This document shows, one piece after another, positions 7,271 through 16,504 of a DNA stretch of 64,000 nt. Below the pieces are notes generated by a model, which made no database searches, was not told the origin of the DNA, and was given only the letters and a program-made list of their open reading frames with translations. Within the stretch, counting starts at the first letter, position 1. Each line of letters opens with the position of its first letter. Source of the stretch: Candidatus Bathyarchaeia archaeon (lineage in GTDB: Archaea; Thermoproteota; Bathyarchaeia; Bathyarchaeales; Bathycorpusculaceae); contig JAVZEV010000001.1 in assembly GCA_038873195.1 (NCBI GenBank), positions 896,490 through 960,489 of the forward strand, given 5' to 3'. The translations under genes and the position numbers were made by a program.

Positions 7271-9931
7271 TTGTTAAAGTTTAGATTGAATCAATGGTTT
7301 ATTCTGATTTTGATTTGCGTATCTATTTTGCCTGCGTTCACTGTAAGTGTTTCAGACGCTCCAGCGGGTTTGCCTAACGTTGCAGAGGCTATTATTATTG
7401 CGGAAGGCCATTTTATCGATGTTCCATTTTATTATCAAGTGAAAACTTACTATTGCGGCCCAGCTGCTTTGCAAATGGTTTTTGATTATTTTGGTGAGAA
7501 TGTTTCTCAGTTTGAGATTGCTGATGTTGCGCGAACAGTGCCTTATGTGACTTATACTGATGAGCTTAGGAGGGCGGTCCATTTTAGTGATATGAGCACT
7601 TCTATGGGAAGCGAAATGCCAGAAAACATAACTGGATACTCAGCCAGAAAACTTGGATATGCAGCTTTTGAAATGTTCAGTATGACATTGGATGATTTGA
7701 AGGCTCTTATTGATAGGGATTTTCCAGTAATCTTGCTCATGAGGTGGATTCCGGGCGAATCTTATGGCCATTATAGGGTTGCTGTGGGCTATAATGCGAC
7801 GCATGTTTTCTTGCATGATCCGTGGAATAATGTCCTTTGGGGCGGAGACTATGGCGGTCCAAACCTACCTATGAATTACACATTCTTTAATGAGATGTGG
7901 GACTACTCTGGCCACTGGGGATTATTTGTTTCTCCATGGAACGTTAAAATTGAAACACCAAGCAATATTTACGTGGGCCAAACTTTTACTGTTACGGCAA
8001 CAGTTTTCTATGTTTGTCCCCTTCAAACTCCCATTTATGTTTATGAAGCCTCTTCATGCAATGCGACAATAACCTTACCAGAAGGATTAGCCCCCGCTGA
8101 TGGTGAATCACCAACTAAAACCCTCGGAGAAATTTACGCTGGTGGCAGTGCTCAAACTTCTTGGAGGGTTAAAGCTGAGCGTCCAGGAAACTATTCAATA
8201 ACAGTTGAGGCAGAAGGGAAGATTACAGGAATTGTTGGAGAAAAAGCTGGTGTTGGCCCAAGTTATCAATATGAGGATAGGATTGGAGGATACAGCTCGA
8301 GCTTTGTAAATGCGGAAGTTGCCTCGCACATCTACATCGACGCCATCAAACCAATTAAAGGCACCCCGGGAACAGAAGCCTTCATTTTCGGAGGGGGAGC
8401 CACTCCGAACGGGACGGTTGTTGCCTTGCTGAGCGGCCCAATAAATCAGACAATTGTTATTATAGATTCACAATCCACAAAAATCCAAGAAAACGTAACA
8501 ATTATAATCAACATGACTTTAGGGTGGACTGTAGCAGACTCCGATGGATTCTGGTCTATACCCTTCACTGTGCCTGAAGCGTCTCCAGGAGAATACGAAA
8601 TTTTTGTTTTAGATAACTTCACCCAAACAAGCGATGTAACCAAATTTTACGTATTACCGCCAACTCCTACCAAAATACGAATAGAAAATATTAGTCCAGT
8701 TGAAGGATACCCAGATACTCTAGTTTTCATAGCAGGACATGGAGCAACCCCAAAAGGTGAAGTCAAAATCTACTTTGACCATTTAAATGCCGCAAACACA
8801 ATAGCTTATGACGACGGAGGGTGGTCAACAACTTTTATCGTACCGGACGTTAGCCCTGGAAACTACACGATTCTGGCATTGGATGTCGCATCAAACACCT
8901 CTGACAACGTGATGTTCATAGTGCTGGAATTTGCTCAACGAAGCGTCGGAGTAAAAGAAGGCGACTGGGCAAAATATAACGTGATCTTCAACTATTCAAC
9001 AAATGATCCTACTATGCCAGTTCCTCCCCTCGCGGACATAGATTATTTATTAATAAGAATCGTTTCAGTTGTGAGAACTAATGTCACCTATGAGTCTATT
9101 GTGCGCTACAAAAATGGAACTGAACAAAAAGAAGTTTCGTGGCTGGACATAACTACAGGACTAACCTGCTATGGAGCCACAATGTCGTATGGACCAATCA
9201 TTGCAGCAAACCTAACAGCGGGCGATAAAGTATATTTCAATGATTACGCCCCAACAATAAACTTAACATCCGTAGCGTTCTACGCAGGTTTGCAAAGGGT
9301 GGTCAATTCTCTATTAATAAAAACAGATACAACCATTCCAGGCTATTATAGAACCGTTATGGACTTCGAAATTCACTGGGATAGGATAAGCGGCATATTA
9401 TGCGAACAAAAAATGAACGCCAGTTACACCAACATAGAGAAGGGCTACGAAACCAGCATGTTTCTCCAGATGGTCATAACAGAAACAAGCATTTGGATCA
9501 AACCAAGCATAATAAACGTCAAAGTTAGTTTCTGTCCACGCACGTTAAATTTGAAGAGCAGAGGCAAATGGATAATCTGTATTGTAAAACTTCCTAAAGG
9601 CTATACCGTGAAAGATGTCGACAAGTCAACAATTATGCTAAACGGCACCATCAAAGGCGAAGTTATCAACAAAGCTGAAAGAAGTCGCTATTTAATAGTT
9701 AGATTTGACAGAAAGGCCGTCATTGAACTCATCTCTAAAGAGATCATTTGCAAGAAGAAGTCCATGGAAGTATCGCTAACAATAACTGGCGAATTCAAAG
9801 ATGGAACAACATTCTCTGGAACAGCCACTATAAGAATAATAATACCGTCGAATAAAAACGCCAAAGAACACACTGCTTGCTTGTACTTCAAAAAACCACA
9901 TTTGCCACGAGATTCCGTTAACAGCGACTAA
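7271..9931 (+). CDS. Exported C39-type cysteine peptidase with Ig-like domains
   Basis: 886 residues, TTG start behind GGAGGAGGG. The signal sequence (residues ~8-25, FILILICVSILPAFTV) sends it out of the cell. A peptidase C39-like domain follows, with C62 (YYCGPAALQMVFDYFG), H167 (GHYRVAVGY) and D183 (HDPW) as the papain-like triad. Next comes a beta domain, then two related Ig/IPT-type repeats (IKPIKGTPGT... and ISPVEGYPDT..., about residues 350-555), and an unassigned C-terminal ~330 residues. No transmembrane anchor is visible at the C-terminus. The last codons, including the stop, lie inside inverted repeat site B. It is probably a surface or secreted protease; its substrate is unknown. 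Confidence 0.75.
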   Translation: MLKFRLNQWFILILICVSILPAFTVSVSDAPAGLPNVAEAIIIAEGHFIDVPFYYQVKTYYCGPAALQMVFDYFGENVSQFEIADVARTVPYVTYTDELRRAVHFSDMSTSMGSEMPENITGYSARKLGYAAFEMFSMTLDDLKALIDRDFPVILLMRWIPGESYGHYRVAVGYNATHVFLHDPWNNVLWGGDYGGPNLPMNYTFFNEMWDYSGHWGLFVSPWNVKIETPSNIYVGQTFTVTATVFYVCPLQTPIYVYEASSCNATITLPEGLAPADGESPTKTLGEIYAGGSAQTSWRVKAERPGNYSITVEAEGKITGIVGEKAGVGPSYQYEDRIGGYSSSFVNAEVASHIYIDAIKPIKGTPGTEAFIFGGGATPNGTVVALLSGPINQTIVIIDSQSTKIQENVTIIINMTLGWTVADSDGFWSIPFTVPEASPGEYEIFVLDNFTQTSDVTKFYVLPPTPTKIRIENISPVEGYPDTLVFIAGHGATPKGEVKIYFDHLNAANTIAYDDGGWSTTFIVPDVSPGNYTILALDVASNTSDNVMFIVLEFAQRSVGVKEGDWAKYNVIFNYSTNDPTMPVPPLADIDYLLIRIVSVVRTNVTYESIVRYKNGTEQKEVSWLDITTGLTCYGATMSYGPIIAANLTAGDKVYFNDYAPTINLTSVAFYAGLQRVVNSLLIKTDTTIPGYYRTVMDFEIHWDRISGILCEQKMNASYTNIEKGYETSMFLQMVITETSIWIKPSIINVKVSFCPRTLNLKSRGKWIICIVKLPKGYTVKDVDKSTIMLNGTIKGEVINKAERSRYLIVRFDRKAVIELISKEIICKKKSMEVSLTITGEFKDGTTFSGTATIRIIIPSNKNAKEHTACLYFKKPHLPRDSVNSD

Positions 9932-9937
9932 CAGAAA
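9912..9937 (+). repeat. 26-bp inverted repeat, site B
   Basis: Arms ATTCCGTTA and TAACAGAAA flank the spacer ACAGCGAC. The stop codon of the upstream peptidase gene is the first three bases of the right arm, and the left arm and spacer encode its last residues (Ser-Val-Asn-Ser-Asp). The site ends 89 nt before the next start codon, so it could also be a promoter element for that gene. Confidence 0.6.
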
Positions 9938-10026
9938 TATATGTCATTTCGTTAAGGGTGAATGTTATAGAGGATATTTCCAAAAAAATTATAGCTTTAG
10001 TGATTGCATTTTAGTTTTAATGTTTT

Positions 10027-11511
10027 ATGAATGGGGATGTTGGTTTGTGGCTTGGATGGTTTGCGGGTAAGGTTTCTTCTTGGTTTGTTAAGAGGCGTAG
10101 GGATTTGGTTGCCAAGAAGGTTAGGAGGGCTTTGCTTTCTATTCCCTTCTATAGAGAGAAGCTGAAGAAAAACTCTATTGGGCTTCATGAGGTTAAGGGG
10201 ATTAACACCATTGAGAAGCTTGACGTTTTCCTTCAAAAACACAAGATAGAATGGGTGAAAAGCGAAGACCTTATTGACGGAGATTTTTCCTCCCACTTAA
10301 GCCTTACACCTAAAAGCGAAAGAACTTGGGTTCAATATTCGTCTGGCTATACGTTAGTTGAGCGTTTAAGAAAAGGTGAAAAGTTTCTGGAGGCTGCAAG
10401 AAAGTTTAGAAGGAAAAAGGTGGCTTTTACAGAGAACGATTTAAAGCTTGTAATAAATGAAGCCTATAGTCGTGGCTTAGAAAGACTATTTCCAAACAAC
10501 ATTATACCAAGAATTGCAATTTTCTCGAGGTTTTATGTTTACGGGGGGTCTGGAACCTATCCGTTCGCAAGCCTTTTAAGAATATCCTGTAAGCGTCATG
10601 TCATAGTTTTTCCGTATAGTGAACCTTCAAGTAAAGAACAGCTTTGCGACTATGTTCTTGATTCAATCGAAAACGACACAAATGGTATAATCATTCCCCC
10701 ATCTACTCTTTGCGATGTAGGCGATTTTATGGTAGAGAATAACCTCAAATATCCAAATTTAAGGTATATAGGAACCGGTGGTTTTAAGGTTACAAAAGAG
10801 GCTGTGGAGTTAGGACATGAAATAGGTGCACAACTAATTATAAACGCATATAGCGTGCAAGAATGTATGCCTTTAGGCTGCATAGCCTCTGGAACCATTT
10901 CAAGCCTAGATAAGAGCTGGGAGCCTACTGAAGGTTTGATGGTTATGGGAAATCTCTGCCATGTTAGGGTGGTGGACAGGAATGGTGAAAACGTTGAGGA
11001 AGGCGAGGAAGGCGAAATAAGGATAACTTCCCCGTTTGAAGGAACAACCCTAATCGATTATGCTCCTGGAGATGTTACAAAACTATTAAGCTACAATAGC
11101 GCTGTTGAATTTAAAGGGTGGAGAATAAACCTGCCGTATGCGTTGCTTTCATACGATATTAAAAGGAGCCATGAAAGCTCTTATGTTAAAATAAGGGAGT
11201 ATCCCATGTCCCTGCCAATTTTGAATGAAATTCTCGCAACACACTGCAGCTATGACTATGCGATCTTTAAGCCTCAATTAAAAGATGAACTCATAATACT
11301 CGTTCCAGAAAGCATTAAAAAAAGCGACTTTGATGAAATATGCCAAAAAATTAGATACATCGCATATCCGCCAATTTACGATTTTGTAAGAGTGAAAAGG
11401 GTTAAAGAGGACAAATTAAGGAGAATAGTCTACTCGAACATTCACCATAAACCCCACAACATCATCCTCGAGCCTTCACGGCAGCTTGAGGAAGAAATCA
11501 ATGCGCTTTAG
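10027..11511 (+). CDS. Divergent adenylate-forming (PaaK-like ANL) protein
   Basis: 494 residues, ATG start. The order of elements matches phenylacetate-CoA-ligase-type ANL enzymes: a Ser-Ser-Gly P-loop-like patch (VQYSSGYTL), YIGTGGFKVTKEAVELG, YSVQECMPLG (the YGxTE-type motif), EGEEGEIRIT and APGDVTKL (the adenylate-binding Asp). Several positions are unusual, such as the reduced Thr/Gly-rich P-loop and the lack of an obvious C-terminal catalytic Lys, so activity may be altered. The next gene, a methyltransferase, overlaps it, implying a shared pathway such as activation and methylation of an acyl or aryl acid. Its position between repeat sites B and C is notable. Confidence 0.6.
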   Translation: MNGDVGLWLGWFAGKVSSWFVKRRRDLVAKKVRRALLSIPFYREKLKKNSIGLHEVKGINTIEKLDVFLQKHKIEWVKSEDLIDGDFSSHLSLTPKSERTWVQYSSGYTLVERLRKGEKFLEAARKFRRKKVAFTENDLKLVINEAYSRGLERLFPNNIIPRIAIFSRFYVYGGSGTYPFASLLRISCKRHVIVFPYSEPSSKEQLCDYVLDSIENDTNGIIIPPSTLCDVGDFMVENNLKYPNLRYIGTGGFKVTKEAVELGHEIGAQLIINAYSVQECMPLGCIASGTISSLDKSWEPTEGLMVMGNLCHVRVVDRNGENVEEGEEGEIRITSPFEGTTLIDYAPGDVTKLLSYNSAVEFKGWRINLPYALLSYDIKRSHESSYVKIREYPMSLPILNEILATHCSYDYAIFKPQLKDELIILVPESIKKSDFDEICQKIRYIAYPPIYDFVRVKRVKEDKLRRIVYSNIHHKPHNIILEPSRQLEEEINAL

Positions 11512-12217
11512 AACCGTTTTAAATGATTGGCTGTGGACGCTTTATCCCTTTTTCTATGATAGGATGCGCATTCTCCCCTCATACAGAGAGATGATGGAGA
11601 AAGTTGCTGAAAGCTTGTCTCCCAAAAAGAATAGCGTATACCTTGATTTGGGGTGTGGAACAGGCAACCTAATACAACTGCTCATATCAAAGGGCGCAAC
11701 CGTATACGGTTTAGATTCCTCATTTTCAGCATTAAAAGTGGCTTATGCAAAAATAAAAAAGCAAAAAACAAGTGGTTCTGCCAGAATTCACCTTTTTAAG
11801 TTCGTGGACAAGCTACCCCTCAAAGACGAATCTTTAGATGGGATTTCCGCTGTAAACTTCATCAATTACATAGAACCATCTTCCGTGCAAAACCTGATTT
11901 CAGAGGCGAAAAGGGTTTTAAAGAAGGGCGGTAGGCTAAGCCTCGTATACGTGCAAACGGTCGCCTACACAAAAGGAGTAAGCGACTACAAGCTGCTTAT
12001 AAAACAGAAACCGCTCCAAGCAATAACTTCAACACCATTCTACTTGGCTGTAGCCCTAATGAACCTCCCCATGAAACTAAAAACAAACATAATCCACTAC
12101 AAAAAAGAATACATCGAAAACCTCATGTCCAAAACAGGCTTCAAAAACATCAAAACAACCCCCACATACTACGGAAAAACAACCCTATTAACTACAGGAG
12201 AAAAACCTGCAGAATGA
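11501..12217 (+). CDS. Class I SAM-dependent methyltransferase
   Basis: 238 residues from the ATG at 11501, preceded by GAGGAAG. An upstream in-frame TTG at 11486 would only lengthen the overlap with the preceding gene. Motif I is DLGCGTGN (residues 49-56), the acidic end of strand 2 is YGLDSS, and VLKKGGRLSLVYV is the usual post-motif strand. It overlaps the ANL-like gene by 11 nt, so the two are translationally coupled. The substrate is unknown; a small molecule or lipid linked to the neighbouring ligase is a reasonable guess. Confidence 0.75.
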   Translation: MRFRTVLNDWLWTLYPFFYDRMRILPSYREMMEKVAESLSPKKNSVYLDLGCGTGNLIQLLISKGATVYGLDSSFSALKVAYAKIKKQKTSGSARIHLFKFVDKLPLKDESLDGISAVNFINYIEPSSVQNLISEAKRVLKKGGRLSLVYVQTVAYTKGVSDYKLLIKQKPLQAITSTPFYLAVALMNLPMKLKTNIIHYKKEYIENLMSKTGFKNIKTTPTYYGKTTLLTTGEKPAE

Positions 12218-12289
12218 AATAGGTAAAACGAAGGAAAGCTAAAAATTTTCGTAAAAGACAGCGGCAACAAACACCATCAAGGGTTAGGT

Positions 12290-12315
12290 TTTCTGTTAAC
12301 GATGACTAACAGAAA
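12290..12315 (+). repeat. 26-bp inverted repeat, site C (perfect arms)
   Basis: Arms TTTCTGTTA and TAACAGAAA are exact reverse complements around the spacer ACGATGAC. It is the best-formed member of the family. It ends 84 nt before the TTG start of the M14 carboxypeptidase gene and 42 nt before that gene's TATA-like box, nearly the same layout as site A. Confidence 0.7.
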
Positions 12316-12356
12316 ATAGTTGTTAGATAATAGTAATAGAGGATTTCTTCACAAGT

Positions 12357-12368
12357 CTTATTTTTTAG
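12357..12368 (+). promoter_or_regulatory. TATA-like box of the NosD/M14 gene
   Basis: CTTATTTTTTAG begins 43 nt before the TTG start codon, the same offset as the box at 7228. AGGAG precedes the start codon. Confidence 0.4.
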
Positions 12369-12399
12369 AACGTATTAAGCAGAGTAGGAGAATGATGGA

Positions 12400-15300
12400 T
12401 TGTTTAGGAAAACTGCTGCAGAAATATTGTTATTCCTTCTTTTGGCAAACATGTTGATGTTCGCATTCAAAATTGAACTGACTGAGGGTTGGACTGGAAC
12501 TGTTTATGTTAGGGCTGATGGGAGAATAGATCCAGCAGACGCTCCTATGTCAACCGTTGACAATGAAACTTATACTCTAAAAGATGACATCATCGGCAAT
12601 GCCAATGGAATTGTTATTGAACGGAATAACATTGTGGTTGATGGAGCAGGCTATGCCCTCGAGGGAACAGGAGCGTCTGATTCGAGAGGAGTAGACCTAA
12701 CTGGAAGAAACAACGTTACACTCAAGAACTTGACAATCAAACAATTCTCTTACGGCATCAATCTTGAGAACTCTAGCAACAATACCATTTCGGGCAACAA
12801 CATAACAAACAACAATGTTGGCGTTAGACTTTGCTATTCTTCAAACTACAACCTCATTTTTGGTAACAACATAACAAACAATAGCGATGTTGGCTTACTC
12901 TTGCAGATATCTGAAAACTATAATCAGATTTTCTACAATGAAATAAACGAAAACCGTTGGGGCATTTGGCTTTGGTATTCTTCATTCAACAATATCTGGG
13001 GTAACAATATCACGGCTAACGCGCGCGGTATAATCCTTTTCCATTATTCCTCCAACAACGCCTTATATATGAATCACATCGAGGACAATGTTCAATATGG
13101 GCTTTCGATTTCAAGCGATTGTGCCAGCAACACCATTTATCATAACAACTTTGTAAATAACACTTGTCAAATGTATAGTGGTGCAGTGAATAGGTGGGAT
13201 GATGGCTATCCAAGTGGCGGAAACTACTGGAGCAACTATAATGGCGTTGACTTATATAGTGGCCCATATCAGAATGAAACTGGAAGCGACGGAATAGGCG
13301 ATGAACCATACGTAATTGACGAGAACAACCAAGATCGCTATCCACTTATGAACCCTATTACTTTGTCTTTACCATGGCGTGATTGGACACATTACCACAG
13401 TTACAATGAACTTGTCAGCACCATTTTCCACTTATATATGACTTATCCAGAAATTGTAGATGCCTTTCCAATTGGAAAGAGTTGGCAGGGCCGAAGCATT
13501 TACTGCATCAAACTAACTAACGAAAGAATAACAAATCCGAAGCCCAAGTTACTATTCATAGGTTATCACCATGCCCGAGAACCCATAAGTGCAGAATTAC
13601 CATTATACTTTGCAGTAGACGCTGCTACAAATTTCGGCATAAATGAAACTATAACTCGCATGCTAAACTACAGCGAAATTTACATAATCCCAGCATTAAA
13701 TGTGGATGGCTTCGATGCCGTTAAATTAAATGAATGGCAACGTAAAAACGTCCACCCATACGACGAAGATGGAGATGGTCTACTTGACGAAGATCCACCA
13801 GATGACGAAGACGGAGACGGCTACATAGAAAACCTTTTCTTCCGAAATGAAACCCACTCTTGGTTCATTAGAGTGGAAGGATTCGACGATGATGGCGACG
13901 GCTTATATAACGAAGACTGGATTGGAGGAGTCGACCTAAACAGAAACTACAACTGGGATGAGTTCTATGCTCTTGGAAGCCCAAATCCCTGGGACGAAAC
14001 ATACAGAGGACCAGAACCCTTCTCAGAACCTGAAACACAAGCAATACGCGATTTCACGCTCCAACATTATTTTCAATATGCCATAAGTTTTCATTCTGGT
14101 GCTGCTTCGATAGGTTGCCCGGAAGGATATACTGAAGAAGAGAGTAGAAAATTTATTGAAATTGCAGCAAATCTTTCAGATCTTGTAGGAGTGCCATGGT
14201 ATTTTGCAGGTCAATTGGGGTTTCCAACAGGCTTCTGGGATGACTGGATATATCCCAACATAAGCAAATTCCCATTTACATGCGAAATTTACGGTAATGA
14301 AAGTGCTTGGCAATATGAGCCTGGCCCCGAACCTGACACATATTGGGAGAAAGGTATAACACAAGTCTTCAACCCAGAACCAACTCAAATAATGGCGGTA
14401 ATTGAACGATGGCTACCAGTTTTTACATACTTGGCAAACAGAGCAATAGTTGAAGCTTCAAAGGTTAGAAATAGCAACACACTCTTGGGCTACATGAGTA
14501 TACAGGAGGCAATAGATGCATCAGAAACCTTGGATGGACACACCATCATGGTCGGAGCTGGAACCTACTATGAGCACGTTACAGTAAACAAAGCCGTGTC
14601 ACTTGTCGGAGAAAATCCGGCAACTACAATTATTGACGGAGGAGGTTTCGGAACTGTTATAAATATAACAACATCCAATGTAAGCATAACAGGTTTCACG
14701 ATACGAAACGGTGGCGAGGGAGTTCTTGATGCTGGAATTTGCTTAGATAACGTAGATAATTGTAGCATTACCAGAAACTATATAACAGCGAACAACAACT
14801 TTGGGATCTTTATTTATAATTCCTATAACAGTATTGTTTCAGAGAATAACATAGCTGGCAATGACTGGTTTGGTATCGACCTGGAAGCATCCTCTAACAA
14901 CACTTTTTCAGGAAACATCTTCGTTGAAGATGGTTTGGTCATTTATAATTCCTATGGAAACATTGTAGCAGATAACCTTGTTAACGGAAAGCCTTTAGTT
15001 TATCTTGAGGGTGCTTCAAACATGACTGTTATCGACGCTGGGCAAGTTATACTTGTTAACTGCAATCACATAATAGTGGAAAATCTCAACTTATCAAACA
15101 CAGACATAGGAATACAGCTTTCAATGACAAATGATACAATAATAGCCAATAACATCATAACAAACAACAACATTGGCGTTCAATTCGAAGCTTCTTATAA
15201 TAACATAGTTTCGAAAAACAATATAGCAAATTACTTGGTAGGCTGCGCACTATTTAATTCAAAACAAAATACGGTTTCAGAAAACACTATAAAAGATAAT

Positions 15301-16335
15301 GGTGATGGAGTATTGTTGTATAATTCCTCGGACAATTTGTTTTACCACAATAATTTTGTAGATAACTTCGCACATGTGCGTTTATACGTGAATTCTTACA
15401 ACATTTGGGATTATGGTTATCCTTCTGGCGGAAACTATTGGAGTGATTATGGTGGAGTTGATTACTATAGTGGTGCATATCAAAACGAAACGGGCATGGA
15501 TGCCATTGGGGACAACCAATACTTCATTGATCCAAGTAATGCGGACAGATACCCGCTCATGAACACTTGGCCTACACATGATCTCGCAATAATCAATGTT
15601 GTTCCTTCTTCTTTAAGTGTGAAACGAGGAGACTATTTAACCATTAATGTGACGGTTATTAATCAAGGAGATTTTGTTGAGACCTTTAATCTAACAGTTT
15701 ATGCCAACACAACAGTTATCGGAACAGAAACGATAACAGATTTGCCCATCAGAACCTCAGCAACATTCTCTTTCACATGGAATACAGCAGGCTTTACCAC
15801 AAGCAACTACATCATCAGTGCTTATGCCACCCCAATTCAAGACGAAACTGATGCCGGAGACAACATCTATGTAGATGGAACAGTCACGATAGAAGAAATA
15901 GACGTAATACATGACATCGCTATATCAAACATTACATTTTCAAAGCAAAACCCCTCTGTCAACGAAACGATCTTCGTTTATGTAACAGTGGAAAACCGAG
16001 GCAACTTCACAGAAACCTTTGATGTAAGCCTCAACTATACTTTACTCTTTGACCCATTAATCGGAACAAAAACAGTAACCTTAGAACCCGGAGGACTCGT
16101 AACATTAAATTTCACGTGGACGCCGAATGCTACAGGTCGCTATGAAATAAAGGCCTACACAAATGAAATAACTGAAGACATAAACCCATCAGACAATACA
16201 AAAATAACCTATCTCTACGCTTCGGCAGCTTACACTTCAGACTTTTCTACAGAGGTAACTGATTGGCTATATATGAATCTGAGAAGCGTAAGATTTCGTT
16301 ACTTGGCGTATCCACTAACACTCCAAATTCTCTAA
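12400..16335 (+). CDS. Exported NosD / M14 carboxypeptidase / NosD / CARDB protein
   Basis: 1311 residues, TTG start with upstream AGGAG. The order is a signal sequence (~8-26), a NosD-type right-handed beta-helix (~70-320), an M14 zinc carboxypeptidase (~323-690), a second beta-helix (~697-1053) and two CARDB domains (~1060-1275). The M14 centre is intact: HHAREPISAE gives the HxxE pair, DLNRNYNW the substrate-binding Arg/Asn, HSGAAS the third zinc His, and CEIYGNE the catalytic Glu. Asp-rich loops (DEDGDG) near residue 450 may bind calcium. The C-terminus lacks the membrane anchor or sorting signal usual for such proteins and ends in a short basic stretch, so it may be truncated. It is probably a surface enzyme that trims peptides. 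Confidence 0.8.
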   Translation: MFRKTAAEILLFLLLANMLMFAFKIELTEGWTGTVYVRADGRIDPADAPMSTVDNETYTLKDDIIGNANGIVIERNNIVVDGAGYALEGTGASDSRGVDLTGRNNVTLKNLTIKQFSYGINLENSSNNTISGNNITNNNVGVRLCYSSNYNLIFGNNITNNSDVGLLLQISENYNQIFYNEINENRWGIWLWYSSFNNIWGNNITANARGIILFHYSSNNALYMNHIEDNVQYGLSISSDCASNTIYHNNFVNNTCQMYSGAVNRWDDGYPSGGNYWSNYNGVDLYSGPYQNETGSDGIGDEPYVIDENNQDRYPLMNPITLSLPWRDWTHYHSYNELVSTIFHLYMTYPEIVDAFPIGKSWQGRSIYCIKLTNERITNPKPKLLFIGYHHAREPISAELPLYFAVDAATNFGINETITRMLNYSEIYIIPALNVDGFDAVKLNEWQRKNVHPYDEDGDGLLDEDPPDDEDGDGYIENLFFRNETHSWFIRVEGFDDDGDGLYNEDWIGGVDLNRNYNWDEFYALGSPNPWDETYRGPEPFSEPETQAIRDFTLQHYFQYAISFHSGAASIGCPEGYTEEESRKFIEIAANLSDLVGVPWYFAGQLGFPTGFWDDWIYPNISKFPFTCEIYGNESAWQYEPGPEPDTYWEKGITQVFNPEPTQIMAVIERWLPVFTYLANRAIVEASKVRNSNTLLGYMSIQEAIDASETLDGHTIMVGAGTYYEHVTVNKAVSLVGENPATTIIDGGGFGTVINITTSNVSITGFTIRNGGEGVLDAGICLDNVDNCSITRNYITANNNFGIFIYNSYNSIVSENNIAGNDWFGIDLEASSNNTFSGNIFVEDGLVIYNSYGNIVADNLVNGKPLVYLEGASNMTVIDAGQVILVNCNHIIVENLNLSNTDIGIQLSMTNDTIIANNIITNNNIGVQFEASYNNIVSKNNIANYLVGCALFNSKQNTVSENTIKDNGDGVLLYNSSDNLFYHNNFVDNFAHVRLYVNSYNIWDYGYPSGGNYWSDYGGVDYYSGAYQNETGMDAIGDNQYFIDPSNADRYPLMNTWPTHDLAIINVVPSSLSVKRGDYLTINVTVINQGDFVETFNLTVYANTTVIGTETITDLPIRTSATFSFTWNTAGFTTSNYIISAYATPIQDETDAGDNIYVDGTVTIEEIDVIHDIAISNITFSKQNPSVNETIFVYVTVENRGNFTETFDVSLNYTLLFDPLIGTKTVTLEPGGLVTLNFTWTPNATGRYEIKAYTNEITEDINPSDNTKITYLYASAAYTSDFSTEVTDWLYMNLRSVRFRYLAYPLTLQIL

Positions 16336-16416
16336 ATTTGCGCTACTTTCATTCAATCGAGAAAAGATGAGCCTTTATTTGCACTAAACTAAAATATCTA
16401 TCTATTTCTGTCACTT

Positions 16417-16442
16417 TTTCTGTTAAGAGACACTAATAGAAA
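16417..16442 (+). repeat. 26-bp inverted repeat, site D
   Basis: Arms TTTCTGTTA and TAATAGAAA (one mismatch) flank the spacer AGAGACAC. It lies 82 nt after the stop of the M14 gene and between two convergent genes, so it is not placed as a promoter element there. Confidence 0.55.
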
Positions 16443-16504
16443 ACAGTTTATGCGACAAGATTCGGTGGTTTGTGGTAAATGGCGAATATCTTAAAATAGT
16501 ATGG

